DNA of 64,000 nt from positions 930,001 to 994,000 of the forward strand of contig NZ_CP102629.1 in assembly GCF_024721585.1 (NCBI RefSeq), in the 5' to 3' direction. The notes under the pieces were generated by a model. It saw only the letters and a program-made list of their open reading frames with translations. It ran no database searches and was not told where the DNA came from. The position numbers and the translations under genes were made by a program. Position 1 is the first letter of the stretch, and every line of letters starts with the position of its first letter. This document shows positions 54,740-64,000 of the stretch, piece by piece. This DNA comes from Sphingomicrobium aestuariivivum. GTDB lineage: Bacteria; Pseudomonadota; Alphaproteobacteria; Sphingomonadales; Sphingomonadaceae.

Positions 54740-56449
54740 TCACTCCTCGTCTTCTTTCACAAAGGGCAGCACCTGCCCCATGTCGGGCTCGCGCCCCGTA
54801 TCGGGCCGCACCCCCAGCATCGGCGCCACCCGCGCGATGGTCTTCGACACGGTGGGGGCGACGTTCCAGCCGGCGGTGCGGAAACCAAACGTTTCCTCTG
54901 TGCCCTTGGGTTCATCGAGCATCACCACGATCACGTAGCGCGGCTCGTCGATCGGGAACACGCCGGCGAAGCTGTTGACCACCAACCGCTTGGAATAGCG
55001 CCCGTTGACGATCTTCTCCGCGGTGCCGGTCTTGCCGCCGACGCGATAGCCCGGCGCATCGGCCTTCTTGCCCGTGCCATGAGTGACGACCAGCCGCAAG
55101 AGCGCGCGCATCTGTTCGGACACCCGCTCGGAATAGACCCGCTCGCCCCGCTCCACCGGATGGTCGGGGCCGACCTTGAGGACGGTGGGCTTGCGATAGA
55201 GGCCGCCGTTGAAGAGCGTGGCATAGCCCGAGGCAAGGTGTACCGGCGTCACCGCGATACCATGGCCATAGCCGACGGTGACGGTGGCGATCTCGCTCCA
55301 TTCCTTGGGCGTCAGCGGGCGACCGCGCTCGGGCAGCTCGTAATCGAGCCTCCGGGTGAAGCCCATCTTTTCGAGATACTGCTTCTGCCTGGTGCCGCCG
55401 AGCCGCTGCGCGATCTGCGCGGTGCCGACGTTCGAGCTTTCCATCATGATCTCGGCGACCGAGCAGGGACGGTCGAAGGGGTGCGTGTCACTGATCCGGC
55501 GGCGCCCCACTTCCCAGCTGCCGGGACATTCGTACATCTGCCCCATCGAGCGGATCTGCCCTTCCTCAAGCCCCATCGCCACGGTGAAGGGCTTGAAGGT
55601 CGAACCCAGTTCGTAAACCCCGAGCGCGGCGCGGTTGAAGCGCGCCTCGGCCCCGCCCTGTCCCGCCACGTTGGGATTGAGCTGGGGCAGGCTGGCAAGC
55701 GCGATGATCTCGCTCGTATGGACGTCCATGATGACGCCCGCCGCGCCGATCGCGTCGAACTCGCTCATCGCCGCCGCGAGCTCGGCGCGCAGCGCGCCCT
55801 GCACCGGTGCCGAAATCGACAGCTGCACCGGCTCGCGGTTGGCGCTCGCATCGGCGAGGCGCTCGTCGAAGGCCGCCTCGGCGCCCGCCACGCCCTTGCC
55901 GTCGACATCGGTATAGCCGATCACATGCGCGGCCAGCGCGGTCTGCGGGTAGAGCCGGTCGGGCTCGCGGGTCAGCTGGATGCCGGGCTCGCCCAGCGCA
56001 TTGACCGCCTCGACAAGCCGCGGCCCCGCGCGCCGCTGCAAGTAAGCGAACTTCCGCGTTCCCGTGAGCAGCTCGTAATAATCCGCCTCGTCCTTCTCGG
56101 GCATGAGCGCTGCCAGGTCGCGCGCGAGGTCGAGCTTGTTGCCGATGACCTTGTGCGGCTGCACCGCCACCGTCCACGCCTCGATGGTGCGCGCGAGCGG
56201 CTGGCCGTCGCGGTCGACGATATCGCCGCGCGCGGCGGCAAAGGTCGCCCCGCCGCCGCCACTGCTGGCCTCGGCACCGAAGACGGCGAGATAGCCGATC
56301 CGCCCCGACACGGTCAGGATGCCGAAGGCGAACAAGAGCATCGCGAACATCAGCCGCTGGTGCATCATCGACAGGAGCTGTCGCTTCTGGCCCTGCAATT
56401 TCAGTCGTTCGGGCGCGCTCACCAGCGCGGGGCCGACCGGGCGGTTCAT
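54740..56449 (-). CDS. ftsI: Septal transpeptidase FtsI (PBP3)
   Basis: Class B penicillin-binding protein cross-linking septal peptidoglycan. It has 569 residues. One TM helix at about 33-57 (RLMFAMLLFAFGILTVSG), N-terminal pedestal domain (ARGDIVDRDGQPLA), and the transpeptidase with Ser283-T-F-Lys286, Ser338-S-Asn340 and Lys473-T-G. ATGA overlap with ftsL. Position after ftsL supports FtsI rather than PBP2. Confidence 0.97.
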   Translation of the reverse strand: MNRPVGPALVSAPERLKLQGQKRQLLSMMHQRLMFAMLLFAFGILTVSGRIGYLAVFGAEASSGGGGATFAAARGDIVDRDGQPLARTIEAWTVAVQPHKVIGNKLDLARDLAALMPEKDEADYYELLTGTRKFAYLQRRAGPRLVEAVNALGEPGIQLTREPDRLYPQTALAAHVIGYTDVDGKGVAGAEAAFDERLADASANREPVQLSISAPVQGALRAELAAAMSEFDAIGAAGVIMDVHTSEIIALASLPQLNPNVAGQGGAEARFNRAALGVYELGSTFKPFTVAMGLEEGQIRSMGQMYECPGSWEVGRRRISDTHPFDRPCSVAEIMMESSNVGTAQIAQRLGGTRQKQYLEKMGFTRRLDYELPERGRPLTPKEWSEIATVTVGYGHGIAVTPVHLASGYATLFNGGLYRKPTVLKVGPDHPVERGERVYSERVSEQMRALLRLVVTHGTGKKADAPGYRVGGKTGTAEKIVNGRYSKRLVVNSFAGVFPIDEPRYVIVVMLDEPKGTEETFGFRTAGWNVAPTVSKTIARVAPMLGVRPDTGREPDMGQVLPFVKEDEE

Positions 56450-57039
56450 GGCGCCGCCCGTTCGTCACCCGCCGGCAGCGGTGCGAGCGGATCGCGCTTG
56501 TCGTCATCGCCCGCGATGCTGATGCGAGCGCTCGCACGCGGCTTGCCTGCCGCCTTGTTAGTCGGCGACGCCGGAATGTTCATCTCTTCCGGCGCCGCCG
56601 TGGGCCCCTCGCCCTCACCCTTGGAAATCGTGTCGGTGGAAAAACTCGCCTGGTGCACCAGGCCGCCCGCGCTGGTCGCGGTGCGCGGCGTGGCCGCCTG
56701 CCCGGCAGGCGCCGAGGCAAGGATAACCGGCCCTTCATAGCCGCGCCCGCGTTCGGGTGCCGCCATCGCCGCGACCATATAGGCCGAGGCGGCGAACTGG
56801 TCGGCTTGCGGCGCCGACAGCTTGAGGAAATTGACGTTCCAGCGCTCGAGCTGCGCGAGGCGACCGCGCGTGCCGATCTCGGTCTCGAGCGTGCGGATCT
56901 CGCGGGTCGTCAGCGCGATCTGCCGCTCGACCTTCTCGAGATCGGCGCGGCTCGAGGCCACCTGCAGGCTGACGAGGTAGCAGACCAGCACGGCGGCCGC
57001 GATGCCGCTCGTCCACAGGATCGATCCGAAGCCCCTCAT
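56446..57039 (-). CDS. ftsL: FtsL-like divisome protein with long C-terminal tail
   Basis: 197 residues from the ATG at 57039 (ATGA overlap with rsmH). One TM helix near the N-terminus ([20 protein letters not shown]), then a coiled-coil segment ([23 protein letters not shown] in parts) and a leucine-patterned helix, as in FtsL. Beyond about residue 90 it has a disordered Ala/Pro/Gly-rich tail of about 100 residues, roughly doubling the usual FtsL size. Its place between rsmH and ftsI makes the call; similarity is otherwise weak, as is normal for FtsL. Confidence 0.85.
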   Translation of the reverse strand: MRGFGSILWTSGIAAAVLVCYLVSLQVASSRADLEKVERQIALTTREIRTLETEIGTRGRLAQLERWNVNFLKLSAPQADQFAASAYMVAAMAAPERGRGYEGPVILASAPAGQAATPRTATSAGGLVHQASFSTDTISKGEGEGPTAAPEEMNIPASPTNKAAGKPRASARISIAGDDDKRDPLAPLPAGDERAAP

Positions 57040-57968
57040 GCCGCCGCTCCCCATGCCGGCGCATCGGTCCGCGTCGCCGCCCGCAGCTTGGAGCTGCGCG
57101 CGCGCGGGTTCTCGAGCATCTCGGTCTCCGACGGCGCGATCGCCTTCGACACCTCTTCGAAGGTCGCGGGCGGCCCCGCCTCGACCTGCGGCAGGTGGCG
57201 CGAGCCCTGCGGGCGATTGCCCGACCGCTCGCGCAGGAATTTCTTGACGATCCGGTCCTCGAGGCTGTGGAAGCTCACCACCGCGAGCCGCCCGCCGGGC
57301 TTGAGGATTTTTTCCGCCGCGACGAGCCCCTTCTCCAGCTCCTCGAGCTCGGCGTTCAAATGGATGCGAATGCCCTGGAAGGTCCGCGTCGCCGGATCGG
57401 TCTTCATGCCCTTGTGATAGCCAAGCGTCTTGCGCACCACGTCGGCCAGTTCGCCGGTGCGCGACAGCGGGCGCGCCTTCACGATCGCGGCGGCGACACG
57501 GCGCGCGCGCGGTTCCTCGCCGTAAAGCTTGATGACCCGCGCCAGCTCGGCCTCGGGGGCCGTGTTCACGAACTCTGCCGCGCTCATCCCTTCCTGGCTC
57601 ATGCGCATGTCGAGCGGCCCGTCCTGCTTGAAGGCAAAACCACGCTCGGCCTGGTCGAGCTGCATCGAGGAGACGCCAAGGTCGAGCACGACCCCGTCGA
57701 CCTGCCCCTCGACCTGCTCGCCCATCTGGCTGAACGTCGCCGCAACGAGCGTCAGCCGCTCGTCGGGCACCCGCTCGCGGGCTGCGGCAATGGCATCGGG
57801 GTCGCGGTCGAAGCCGATCACTTCACCCGCGCCTGCCTCGAGGATCGCCTTGGTATAGCCGCCGGCGCCGAAAGTGCCGTCGACGATGCGGTCGCCTTCC
57901 TCGATCTTCAGTTCGCGCACGACTTCGGCGAGCAGGACGGGAAGGTGCGGGCGCCCGGGCGCGCTCAC
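57036..57968 (-). CDS. rsmH: 16S rRNA (cytosine-1402-N4)-methyltransferase RsmH
   Basis: SAM-dependent methyltransferase modifying C1402 of 16S rRNA, formerly MraW. It has 310 residues from a GTG overlapping the mraZ stop (GTGA). SAM motif [43 protein letters not shown] in parts; [37 protein letters not shown]. All are family blocks. Confidence 0.97.
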   Translation of the reverse strand: MSAPGRPHLPVLLAEVVRELKIEEGDRIVDGTFGAGGYTKAILEAGAGEVIGFDRDPDAIAAARERVPDERLTLVAATFSQMGEQVEGQVDGVVLDLGVSSMQLDQAERGFAFKQDGPLDMRMSQEGMSAAEFVNTAPEAELARVIKLYGEEPRARRVAAAIVKARPLSRTGELADVVRKTLGYHKGMKTDPATRTFQGIRIHLNAELEELEKGLVAAEKILKPGGRLAVVSFHSLEDRIVKKFLRERSGNRPQGSRHLPQVEAGPPATFEEVSKAIAPSETEMLENPRARSSKLRAATRTDAPAWGAAA

Positions 57969-58456
57969 AGTTCCACCCCCCGCTCTTCCAGCCGGAAGCG
58001 CGCGATATCCTTCATGTCCTCGTGGATGCGCTCATCCTCGAGGAAGAGCTTCGGGTTCCAGATCTGGAAGGTTTCGCCCACCCCGATGAACAGCGCGAGG
58101 TCCTCGATCTTGCCCTTCCGCCGCATCATCGGCGGCAGGACGATGCGGCCCGTCTTGTCATAGGGCACTTCCTCGGTCGCGCCGAAAGCCATCATGTTGG
58201 CCATCATCGCGTCGAGCTCGGAGCCTTCCTGCGTCTCGACCTTCTCGGCCTTGCGCTCGAGCTTCTCGTGGCGACGCGCGGCAAAGGCCGGGTCATAGGC
58301 GTCGAGCGAGGGAAACAGCTTGTGCTTGGCAAGGACGATGGTCCGGGCATCACCGCGCTTCTCGATCACGCTCCGCAGGAATGCCGGCACGGAGACGCGA
58401 CCCTTGGCGTCTACCGCGTTGACCGCGCTTCCCTGGAAAAGATGATCGAGTGCCAT
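57965..58456 (-). CDS. mraZ: Transcriptional regulator MraZ
   Basis: AbrB-like DNA-binding protein that represses or tunes the dcw operon by binding TGGGN repeats ahead of its own gene. It has 163 residues. Two AbrB-type swaps: [20 protein letters not shown] and [20 protein letters not shown], the DAKGR and DKTGR being the family signature, and the motif [16 protein letters not shown]. First gene of the cluster, with AAGGGG upstream. Candidate boxes lie 130-170 nt before its start. Confidence 0.95.
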   Translation of the reverse strand: MALDHLFQGSAVNAVDAKGRVSVPAFLRSVIEKRGDARTIVLAKHKLFPSLDAYDPAFAARRHEKLERKAEKVETQEGSELDAMMANMMAFGATEEVPYDKTGRIVLPPMMRRKGKIEDLALFIGVGETFQIWNPKLFLEDERIHEDMKDIARFRLEERGVEL

Positions 58457-58572
58457 GGCCCCTTTTCGTCCCTTGGTGCGCCGCGCTCCCGCCGGCGGTC
58501 GGGGACGAAGGCCGGACCAGGGCCAAACGACCGGCGGCGGGAGCGGGCGACTTTGAGACCTTGTGTGTAACG

Positions 58573-58627
58573 TAGGATAGGATGGGATACAATGGGATTT
58601 GATGGATTCTGATGGTCAGCAATGGAA
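58573..58627 (+). promoter_or_regulatory. Six TGG(G)N repeats at 10-bp spacing, candidate MraZ boxes
   Basis: TAGGA (58573), TGGGA (58583), TGGGA (58593), TGGAT (58603), TGGTC (58613), TGGAA (58623), each starting exactly 10 bp after the last. MraZ in E. coli binds TGGGN repeats separated by 5 nt, which is the same 10-bp period. The repeats read on the strand opposite to mraZ transcription. Confidence 0.65.
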
Positions 58628-58698
58628 TCTGTAGGTTTTCTGCGGGCTTTGACGACACGGGTAATTTGCCGCGAACGCCCCGCCGGCGCTCCGGACCC

Positions 58699-58707
58699 TG
58701 TGGATAA
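58699..58707 (-). promoter_or_regulatory. Perfect DnaA box upstream of mraZ
   Basis: TTATCCACA on the minus strand, the strict high-affinity DnaA box. It lies 243 nt upstream of the mraZ start, just past the end of the preceding gene. One 9-mer in a promoter zone may be chance or a real DnaA-controlled site. Confidence 0.5.
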
Positions 58708-58736
58708 GTCTGTGGGAACGGCCTTCCGGCCCCGAA

Positions 58737-59516
58737 TCACTCGCCCGCGAGTCGCCCGATCAGGCCGGTGAGCGCGGCGCGATTGTCGTCGCCCGCCTCA
58801 TCCCCGCGCACCGCGAAGTCGGCGTCGGCGAGGATGATCGCATGGCCCTCGCCAATCCGGCAGTCGGCGCGAAAGCCGTCGTCGCGGATCATGCAGGCCT
58901 CGCCGCTCGCCGCCAGCCGCCCGGGCGCGGTCACGAGCAGCGCGCCCGTCTCGCCCCCCACCGCCGCCTCGCCCGGCGTCAGCGGCCCCTCGAGCGTGAC
59001 GCCCCAATGCCCCAAGAGCCCCGTGTCGGCGAAATAGGGCGGCGGCCCCATGCCGGTCGGCAACTCGCCAGCGCCGGCAAAGGCGGGATCGGCGAGCAGC
59101 AGCACGCGCCCGCCCCCGCGCACCCATTCATCGAGCGCCACGAGATTCTCCGCCGTCTGCGCGCGCGGGTGCGCCATCAGCAGGAGGTCGCCCTGCGCCA
59201 GCGCCTCGGGGCTCGCGGCCTCGATCGGCACCAATGCATATTCCTGCGACAATGCCTCATGCAGCGGCGACGGTGCTGCCTCGAGCGAGAAACCGTCGGT
59301 AAAGCGCATCGGCAGGCTCGAGAGCACCATCAGCCCGGCCTTGCCCCGCGCCGGCGCGGCGTCCTCCTCGCTAATCATGACGGGCGGCCCCTCGGCCACC
59401 GGCTCGTTAACGCTGTCCCAGAGGAAGGCGACGAGCGCGAGCGTGAACAACAGTCCGCCCACGATCCGCAACGCATGGGCCGCGCGCGCGGCACCGCTCA
59501 TGGCCTCGGCCTTCAT
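58737..59516 (-). CDS. Membrane-anchored protein with DUF4350-like domain
   Basis: 259 residues from the ATG at 59516, which overlaps the previous gene by 4 nt. One N-terminal TM helix (ALRIVGGLLFTLALVAFLW), then a periplasmic domain with LVALDEWVRGGGRVLLLADPAF, the W-V-x-x-G-G-x-x-L-L-L-A-D pattern of DUF4350/GldG-like proteins (auxiliary parts of ABC systems). No ABC ATPase or permease is adjacent. The long frame upstream has no similarity. Role unknown. Confidence 0.65.
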   Translation of the reverse strand: MKAEAMSGAARAAHALRIVGGLLFTLALVAFLWDSVNEPVAEGPPVMISEEDAAPARGKAGLMVLSSLPMRFTDGFSLEAAPSPLHEALSQEYALVPIEAASPEALAQGDLLLMAHPRAQTAENLVALDEWVRGGGRVLLLADPAFAGAGELPTGMGPPPYFADTGLLGHWGVTLEGPLTPGEAAVGGETGALLVTAPGRLAASGEACMIRDDGFRADCRIGEGHAIILADADFAVRGDEAGDDNRAALTGLIGRLAGE

Positions 59517-59812
59517 TCGGCCTCCGGCGGGACGGCGATCTCGTTGACGATCAGTTCCTCGGTCGCCGGATCGATCGGGATCGGCAGCGGCTCGATCTTC
59601 TGTTCCTCGGCCTCGGGCGCCTGTCCCGGCGCCGCGCCGATCTCGGACAGGGGCTCGGCGGGGGCCGCGGGCTCTTCGGTGGGATCGGTCATGACGACGC
59701 GCTCCTCTCCCGCGTTCACACCGAGGATCGCCGTGCCGACGAGCACGAGCAGGAAGACGATCGCGAGACCGGTGATGCCGATACGGATGCGCTGCTGGTG
59801 GTGAACGGCCAT
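59513..59812 (-). CDS. Small membrane-anchored acidic protein, unknown
   Basis: 99 residues: short N-terminal cytosolic part with His-rich start (MAVHHQQRIRIG), one TM helix (ITGLAIVFLLVLVGTAILG), then an acidic Pro/Glu-rich periplasmic tail. It is co-translated with the DUF4350-like gene (ATGA). Divergent from the MliC-like lipoprotein gene. I do not recognise a family; a longer frame to 60430 runs antisense over that gene and is not real. Confidence 0.6.
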   Translation of the reverse strand: MAVHHQQRIRIGITGLAIVFLLVLVGTAILGVNAGEERVVMTDPTEEPAAPAEPLSEIGAAPGQAPEAEEQKIEPLPIPIDPATEELIVNEIAVPPEAE

Positions 59813-59914
59813 GGGCGGATAGGTAGGACGCCGCCCGCGCCGATGCAATTCCCCTCGGCACGCGACGATAGACCCTTGACGATCCAACGCCAAAGAGAGA
59901 GAAGCCCGCGCGTC

Positions 59915-60298
59915 ATGAAACAGCGCCTTATCCTCATCGCCGCAGCCGCCTGCGGCCTCGCCGCTTGTAACAGCGAACCCGAAACCTACACCTACGAGAT
60001 CGACGATCCGATGGCCGAGGAACTGGCCGCCGCGGAAGCCGTCGACCCGGCCACCGTGCCGATGGGCGTGGGTTCGGACGACTATCGCTGCAAGGGCTCG
60101 AACCAGCTCCTCAAGATCGACTGGATCAAGACCGGCGAGCAGATGACCGCCCGCGTCACCCCGCAGGGCGAGCGCGGCATGCAGCTCACTCAGCAGGGCG
60201 AGGGTGGCCCCTACACCAACGAGGATGGCACCGTGACCATGACCGGTTCGCCGACCTCGAACACGGTCGTCCTCAACGGCTCCACCTGCACCGCCTGA
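59915..60298 (+). CDS. Lipoprotein with MliC-like domain
   Basis: 127 residues from the ATG at 59915; signal peptide and lipobox read MKQRLILIAAAACGLAAC, with lipidation at Cys18. The C-terminal half has the pattern DDYRCKGSNQLLKIDW, then GGPYTNEDGTVTMTG and LNGSTC, resembling membrane-bound C-type lysozyme inhibitors (MliC/PliC), with the paired cysteines. Inhibition of lysozyme is suggested, not shown. Terminator directly after it. Confidence 0.62.
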   Translation: MKQRLILIAAAACGLAACNSEPETYTYEIDDPMAEELAAAEAVDPATVPMGVGSDDYRCKGSNQLLKIDWIKTGEQMTARVTPQGERGMQLTQQGEGGPYTNEDGTVTMTGSPTSNTVVLNGSTCTA

Positions 60299-60323
60299 GG
60301 CCGCGACACGACCAACCCGAAAG

Positions 60324-60359
60324 AGCCCCTCGCCGCACCCGCGCCGAGGGGCTTTTTTT
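60324..60359 (+). terminator. Rho-independent terminator
   Basis: Stem AGCCCCTCG / CGAGGGGCT (9 bp, 12-nt loop) followed by a run of seven T. It ends the lipoprotein gene before purL. Confidence 0.92.
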
Positions 60360-60388
60360 ATCCCCCACTTCCGCCTAGACGAGCCCCC

Positions 60389-62602
<2,214 letters not shown>

Positions 62603-62631
62603 GCGGCGACCCCGCCCCGGCCTTTACTATT

Positions 62632-62650
62632 GCAAATCATTCGCATTAGC
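62632..62650. promoter_or_regulatory. Fur-like operator before bfd
   Basis: GCAAATCATTCGCATTAGC. It matches 17 of 19 positions with the box before bfr (62876-62894) and has the AT-rich, ATCATT-centred form of ferric uptake regulator sites. It ends 15 nt before the ATG at 62666. Confidence 0.55.
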
Positions 62651-62665
62651 GGCATGACAATCGGC

Positions 62666-62863
62666 ATGGTCGTTTGTCACTGCAACCTGATTCGCGAAAA
62701 GGACATCCGCGCAGCCGCTGCCAAGGGCTGCCCCGATGCCGAGACCGCCTATCGTTCGCTGGGCTGCCAGTTCCAGTGCGGCGGTTGCGAGGACCATGCC
62801 GACGCGCTCGTCGCCTGCGAACGCGCCAAGCTCCTCCCCCCGAGCGACGTCGCCGCGGCCTGA
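62666..62863 (+). CDS. bfd: Bacterioferritin-associated ferredoxin-like protein
   Basis: 65 residues; [2Fe-2S] protein that helps release iron from bacterioferritin. Cluster ligands are Cys4 and Cys6 in VVCHC, then Cys38 and Cys41 in QCGGC, as in the BFD-like family. The ATG at 62666 is preferred over 62654 because Bfd proteins begin at this point; no clear ribosome site precedes either. A Fur-like box lies upstream, and bfr is the next gene (110 nt), so expression is probably iron-controlled. Confidence 0.85.
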   Translation: MVVCHCNLIREKDIRAAAAKGCPDAETAYRSLGCQFQCGGCEDHADALVACERAKLLPPSDVAAA

Positions 62864-62875
62864 TCCCGCGCCACT

Positions 62876-62894
62876 GCTAATCAGTCGCATTAGC
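62876..62894. promoter_or_regulatory. Fur-like operator before bfr
   Basis: GCTAATCAGTCGCATTAGC, with 6-bp inverted ends GCTAAT/ATTAGC. It is nearly the same 19-mer as before bfd. It lies 79 nt ahead of the bfr ATG. Confidence 0.55.
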
Positions 62895-62972
62895 TGAAAA
62901 ACGGCGGAAAACCGCGCTTGCCGCCCGCCGCCGCGACGCCTATGCTCGCCCCACATTCGCGGGAGAAGCGCC

Positions 62973-63461
62973 ATGGCCAAGATTCACGACAAGCAAGTCC
63001 TCGACTATCTCAACAAGGCGCTCACCAACGAGCTTACCGCGACCAACCAATATTGGCTCCACTATCGCCTCCTCGACCATTGGGGGATCGAGCGCCTCGC
63101 CGCCTTCGAGCGCAAGGAATCGATCGAGGAGATGCAGCATGCCGACAGGCTCACCGAGCGCATCCTCTTCCTCGACGGCCATCCCAATTTCCAGCGCATC
63201 GGTTCGGTCCGCACCGGCGAGACGGTCGAAGAGGTCATCCAGGCCGATCTCGACCTGGAGGCCGAGGCCATCCCGCTCCTGCGTGACGCCATCGAACATT
63301 GCGAGAAGGTGCGCGACTATGTCTCGCGCGACCTGTTCGCCGAGATCCTCGAGAATGAGGAAGAGCATCTCGACACGCTCGAGACCTATCAGGAAATGAT
63401 CGGGCGGATGGGCATCCAGAACTTCATCCAGCTCCAGTCCAAGCCCGCCGACGAGGGCTGA
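62973..63461 (+). CDS. bfr: Bacterioferritin
   Basis: 24-mer haem ferritin storing iron and protecting against Fenton chemistry. It has 162 residues. Diiron-site ligands Glu20 and Glu53 with His56; haem ligand Met54 in ESIEEMQHADR; later ligands in DLEAEAIPLL and ENEEEHLDTLE. Start ATG with GGGAG upstream. It follows bfd and its own Fur-like box. Confidence 0.96.
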   Translation: MAKIHDKQVLDYLNKALTNELTATNQYWLHYRLLDHWGIERLAAFERKESIEEMQHADRLTERILFLDGHPNFQRIGSVRTGETVEEVIQADLDLEAEAIPLLRDAIEHCEKVRDYVSRDLFAEILENEEEHLDTLETYQEMIGRMGIQNFIQLQSKPADEG

Positions 63462-63472
63462 GCGCGACGCCC

Positions 63473-63874
63473 GTGAGCGAGACCCCGCTCGGCCCCAAGC
63501 TCGGTTACGGAAAAGGCATGCGCATCTATGCGCCCGCCATGCCGGCCGGGGTGCAGCGACAGATCGAAGCCGACATCGCCGCCGTGCCCGACTGGCTCGA
63601 CACGCCCGAGGTCGGCATCGACGCCGCGCACCTCTTCGTCACCTCGAAATCCGCGCTCGAAGCCCAGCTCGCCCCCCTCGTGCCGCTGCTCGCGCGCGAC
63701 GGCATGATCTGGGTGAGCTGGCCCAAGAAGGCCTCGGGGCTCGCCACCGAACTCGACCGCGAGGCAGTACGCGATCACGGCCTCTCCTATCCCGACCTCG
63801 TCGACGTGAAGGTCTGCGCGGTCGATGCCACTTGGTCGGCGCTCAAATTCGTCATCCGCAAAGAGGCGCGCTAG
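63473..63874 (+). CDS. DUF3052-type protein
   Basis: 133 residues from GTG 63473. The pattern PLGPKLGYGKGMRIYAPAMP, then LLARDGMIWVSWPKKASGLAT and YPDLVDVKVCAVDATWSALKF, is that of DUF3052 proteins (conserved WVSWPKK and VDVKVCA blocks). No catalytic function is known to me. It begins 12 nt after bfr and may be co-transcribed. Confidence 0.75.
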   Translation: MSETPLGPKLGYGKGMRIYAPAMPAGVQRQIEADIAAVPDWLDTPEVGIDAAHLFVTSKSALEAQLAPLVPLLARDGMIWVSWPKKASGLATELDREAVRDHGLSYPDLVDVKVCAVDATWSALKFVIRKEAR

Positions 63875-63914
63875 CGCTTCCAAGCCGCCGCGCGCGCCGC
63901 TACGCTGGCCGGCG

Positions 63915-64000
63915 ATGAAAGACGTCCCCTCCCAGCCCTACACCGTCCTGCCCGACCTCACGCCCGCCGAGCGGGTGGAGCGCGCGCGCGCATTCTACGA
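63915..64000 (+). CDS. Partial gene cut by right edge, possibly nitroreductase-like
   Basis: Open frame of 28 codons from an ATG (MKDVPSQPYTVLPDLTPAER, then VERARAFY), running off the window. The spacing of Pro-rich start and E-R-V-E-R-A-R-A-F-Y resembles the N-terminus of nitroreductase-family proteins, but too little is present to be sure. Confidence 0.35.
   Translation, partial: MKDVPSQPYTVLPDLTPAERVERARAFY

Larger units (their letters stand above)
58457..58736 (-). promoter_or_regulatory. mraZ upstream control region
   Basis: 280 nt without a gene before mraZ. It holds the phased TGG repeats (58573-58627), a perfect DnaA box (58699-58707), and a G/C-rich leader just before mraZ with a long imperfect inverted repeat (CCGCCGGCGGG and neighbours). 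I cannot assign a sure -35/-10 pair. The repeats are much more A/T-rich than the surroundings, as expected for a promoter zone. Confidence 0.6.

Noticed and set aside
54548-56740. Plus-strand frame of 730 codons over ftsI
   Set aside because: Antisense to ftsI with all catalytic motifs on the other strand; composition artefact.

Overview
The window is one continuous stretch of GC-rich (roughly two-thirds G+C) bacterial chromosome with dense, mostly minus-strand operons. The gene content points to an alphaproteobacterium of the order Sphingomonadales: a PhyR/NepR/EcfG general stress locus with a PhyP-like histidine kinase beside nepR, a TCA cluster in the alphaproteobacterial order mdh ... sucD-sucA-sucB ... 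lpd, a complete dcw cluster, and an argS-SPOR-nagZ-scpAB-tatABC string. I see no rRNA or tRNA gene, CRISPR array, prophage, insertion sequence or plasmid function. The region is core chromosome, and the unusual features are small.

Layout. 1-5.0 kb: MATE exporter (cut by the left edge), SppA protease, a class C beta-lactamase-like lipoprotein and a PepSY membrane protein. 5.0-16.3 kb: TCA genes on the minus strand (mdh, two small unknown genes, sucD, sucA, sucB, a small lipoprotein, then lpd), interrupted by a plus-strand trio (glucokinase-like protein, MarR regulator, S41 protease). sucC is not among them. 16.4-19.3 kb: small exported or membrane proteins of unknown role, including a three-TM protein with a C-terminal winged helix. 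19.3-25.0 kb: zapE, a thioesterase, sdhB, bcp and glnE, all minus strand.

25.0-29.0 kb: the general stress response locus. ecfG and phyR lie on the minus strand, nepR and a phyP-like kinase on the plus strand. A second, very short NepR-like gene sits on the other side of ecfG, behind an EcfG-type promoter sequence. 29.1-35.5 kb: argS, SPOR protein, nagZ, scpA, scpB, tatA, tatB, tatC, with an 84-bp paired REP-like element between nagZ and scpA. 35.6-40.2 kb: an M15 peptidase-like protein, a membrane protein, a NAD(P)-binding protein, dgt and a TPR-SPOR protein.

40.3-58.5 kb: the dcw cluster on the minus strand in the order mraZ, rsmH, ftsL, ftsI, murE, murF, mraY, murD, ftsW, murG, murC, murB, ddl, ftsQ, ftsA, ftsZ. 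Most joints are 1- or 4-nt stop/start overlaps, so translation is probably coupled. Upstream of mraZ lie 10-bp-phased TGG repeats that look like MraZ boxes and a perfect DnaA box. 58.7-64 kb: two membrane-anchored proteins, a MliC-like lipoprotein, purL, bfd and bfr (each preceded by a near-identical 19-bp Fur-like box), a DUF3052-type protein and a gene cut by the right edge.

I found no obviously new multi-gene system. The best leads are the second NepR-like protein, the 3TM/winged-helix protein, the glucokinase-like protein with an eroded nucleotide motif, and the regulatory repeats before mraZ and the bfd/bfr pair.
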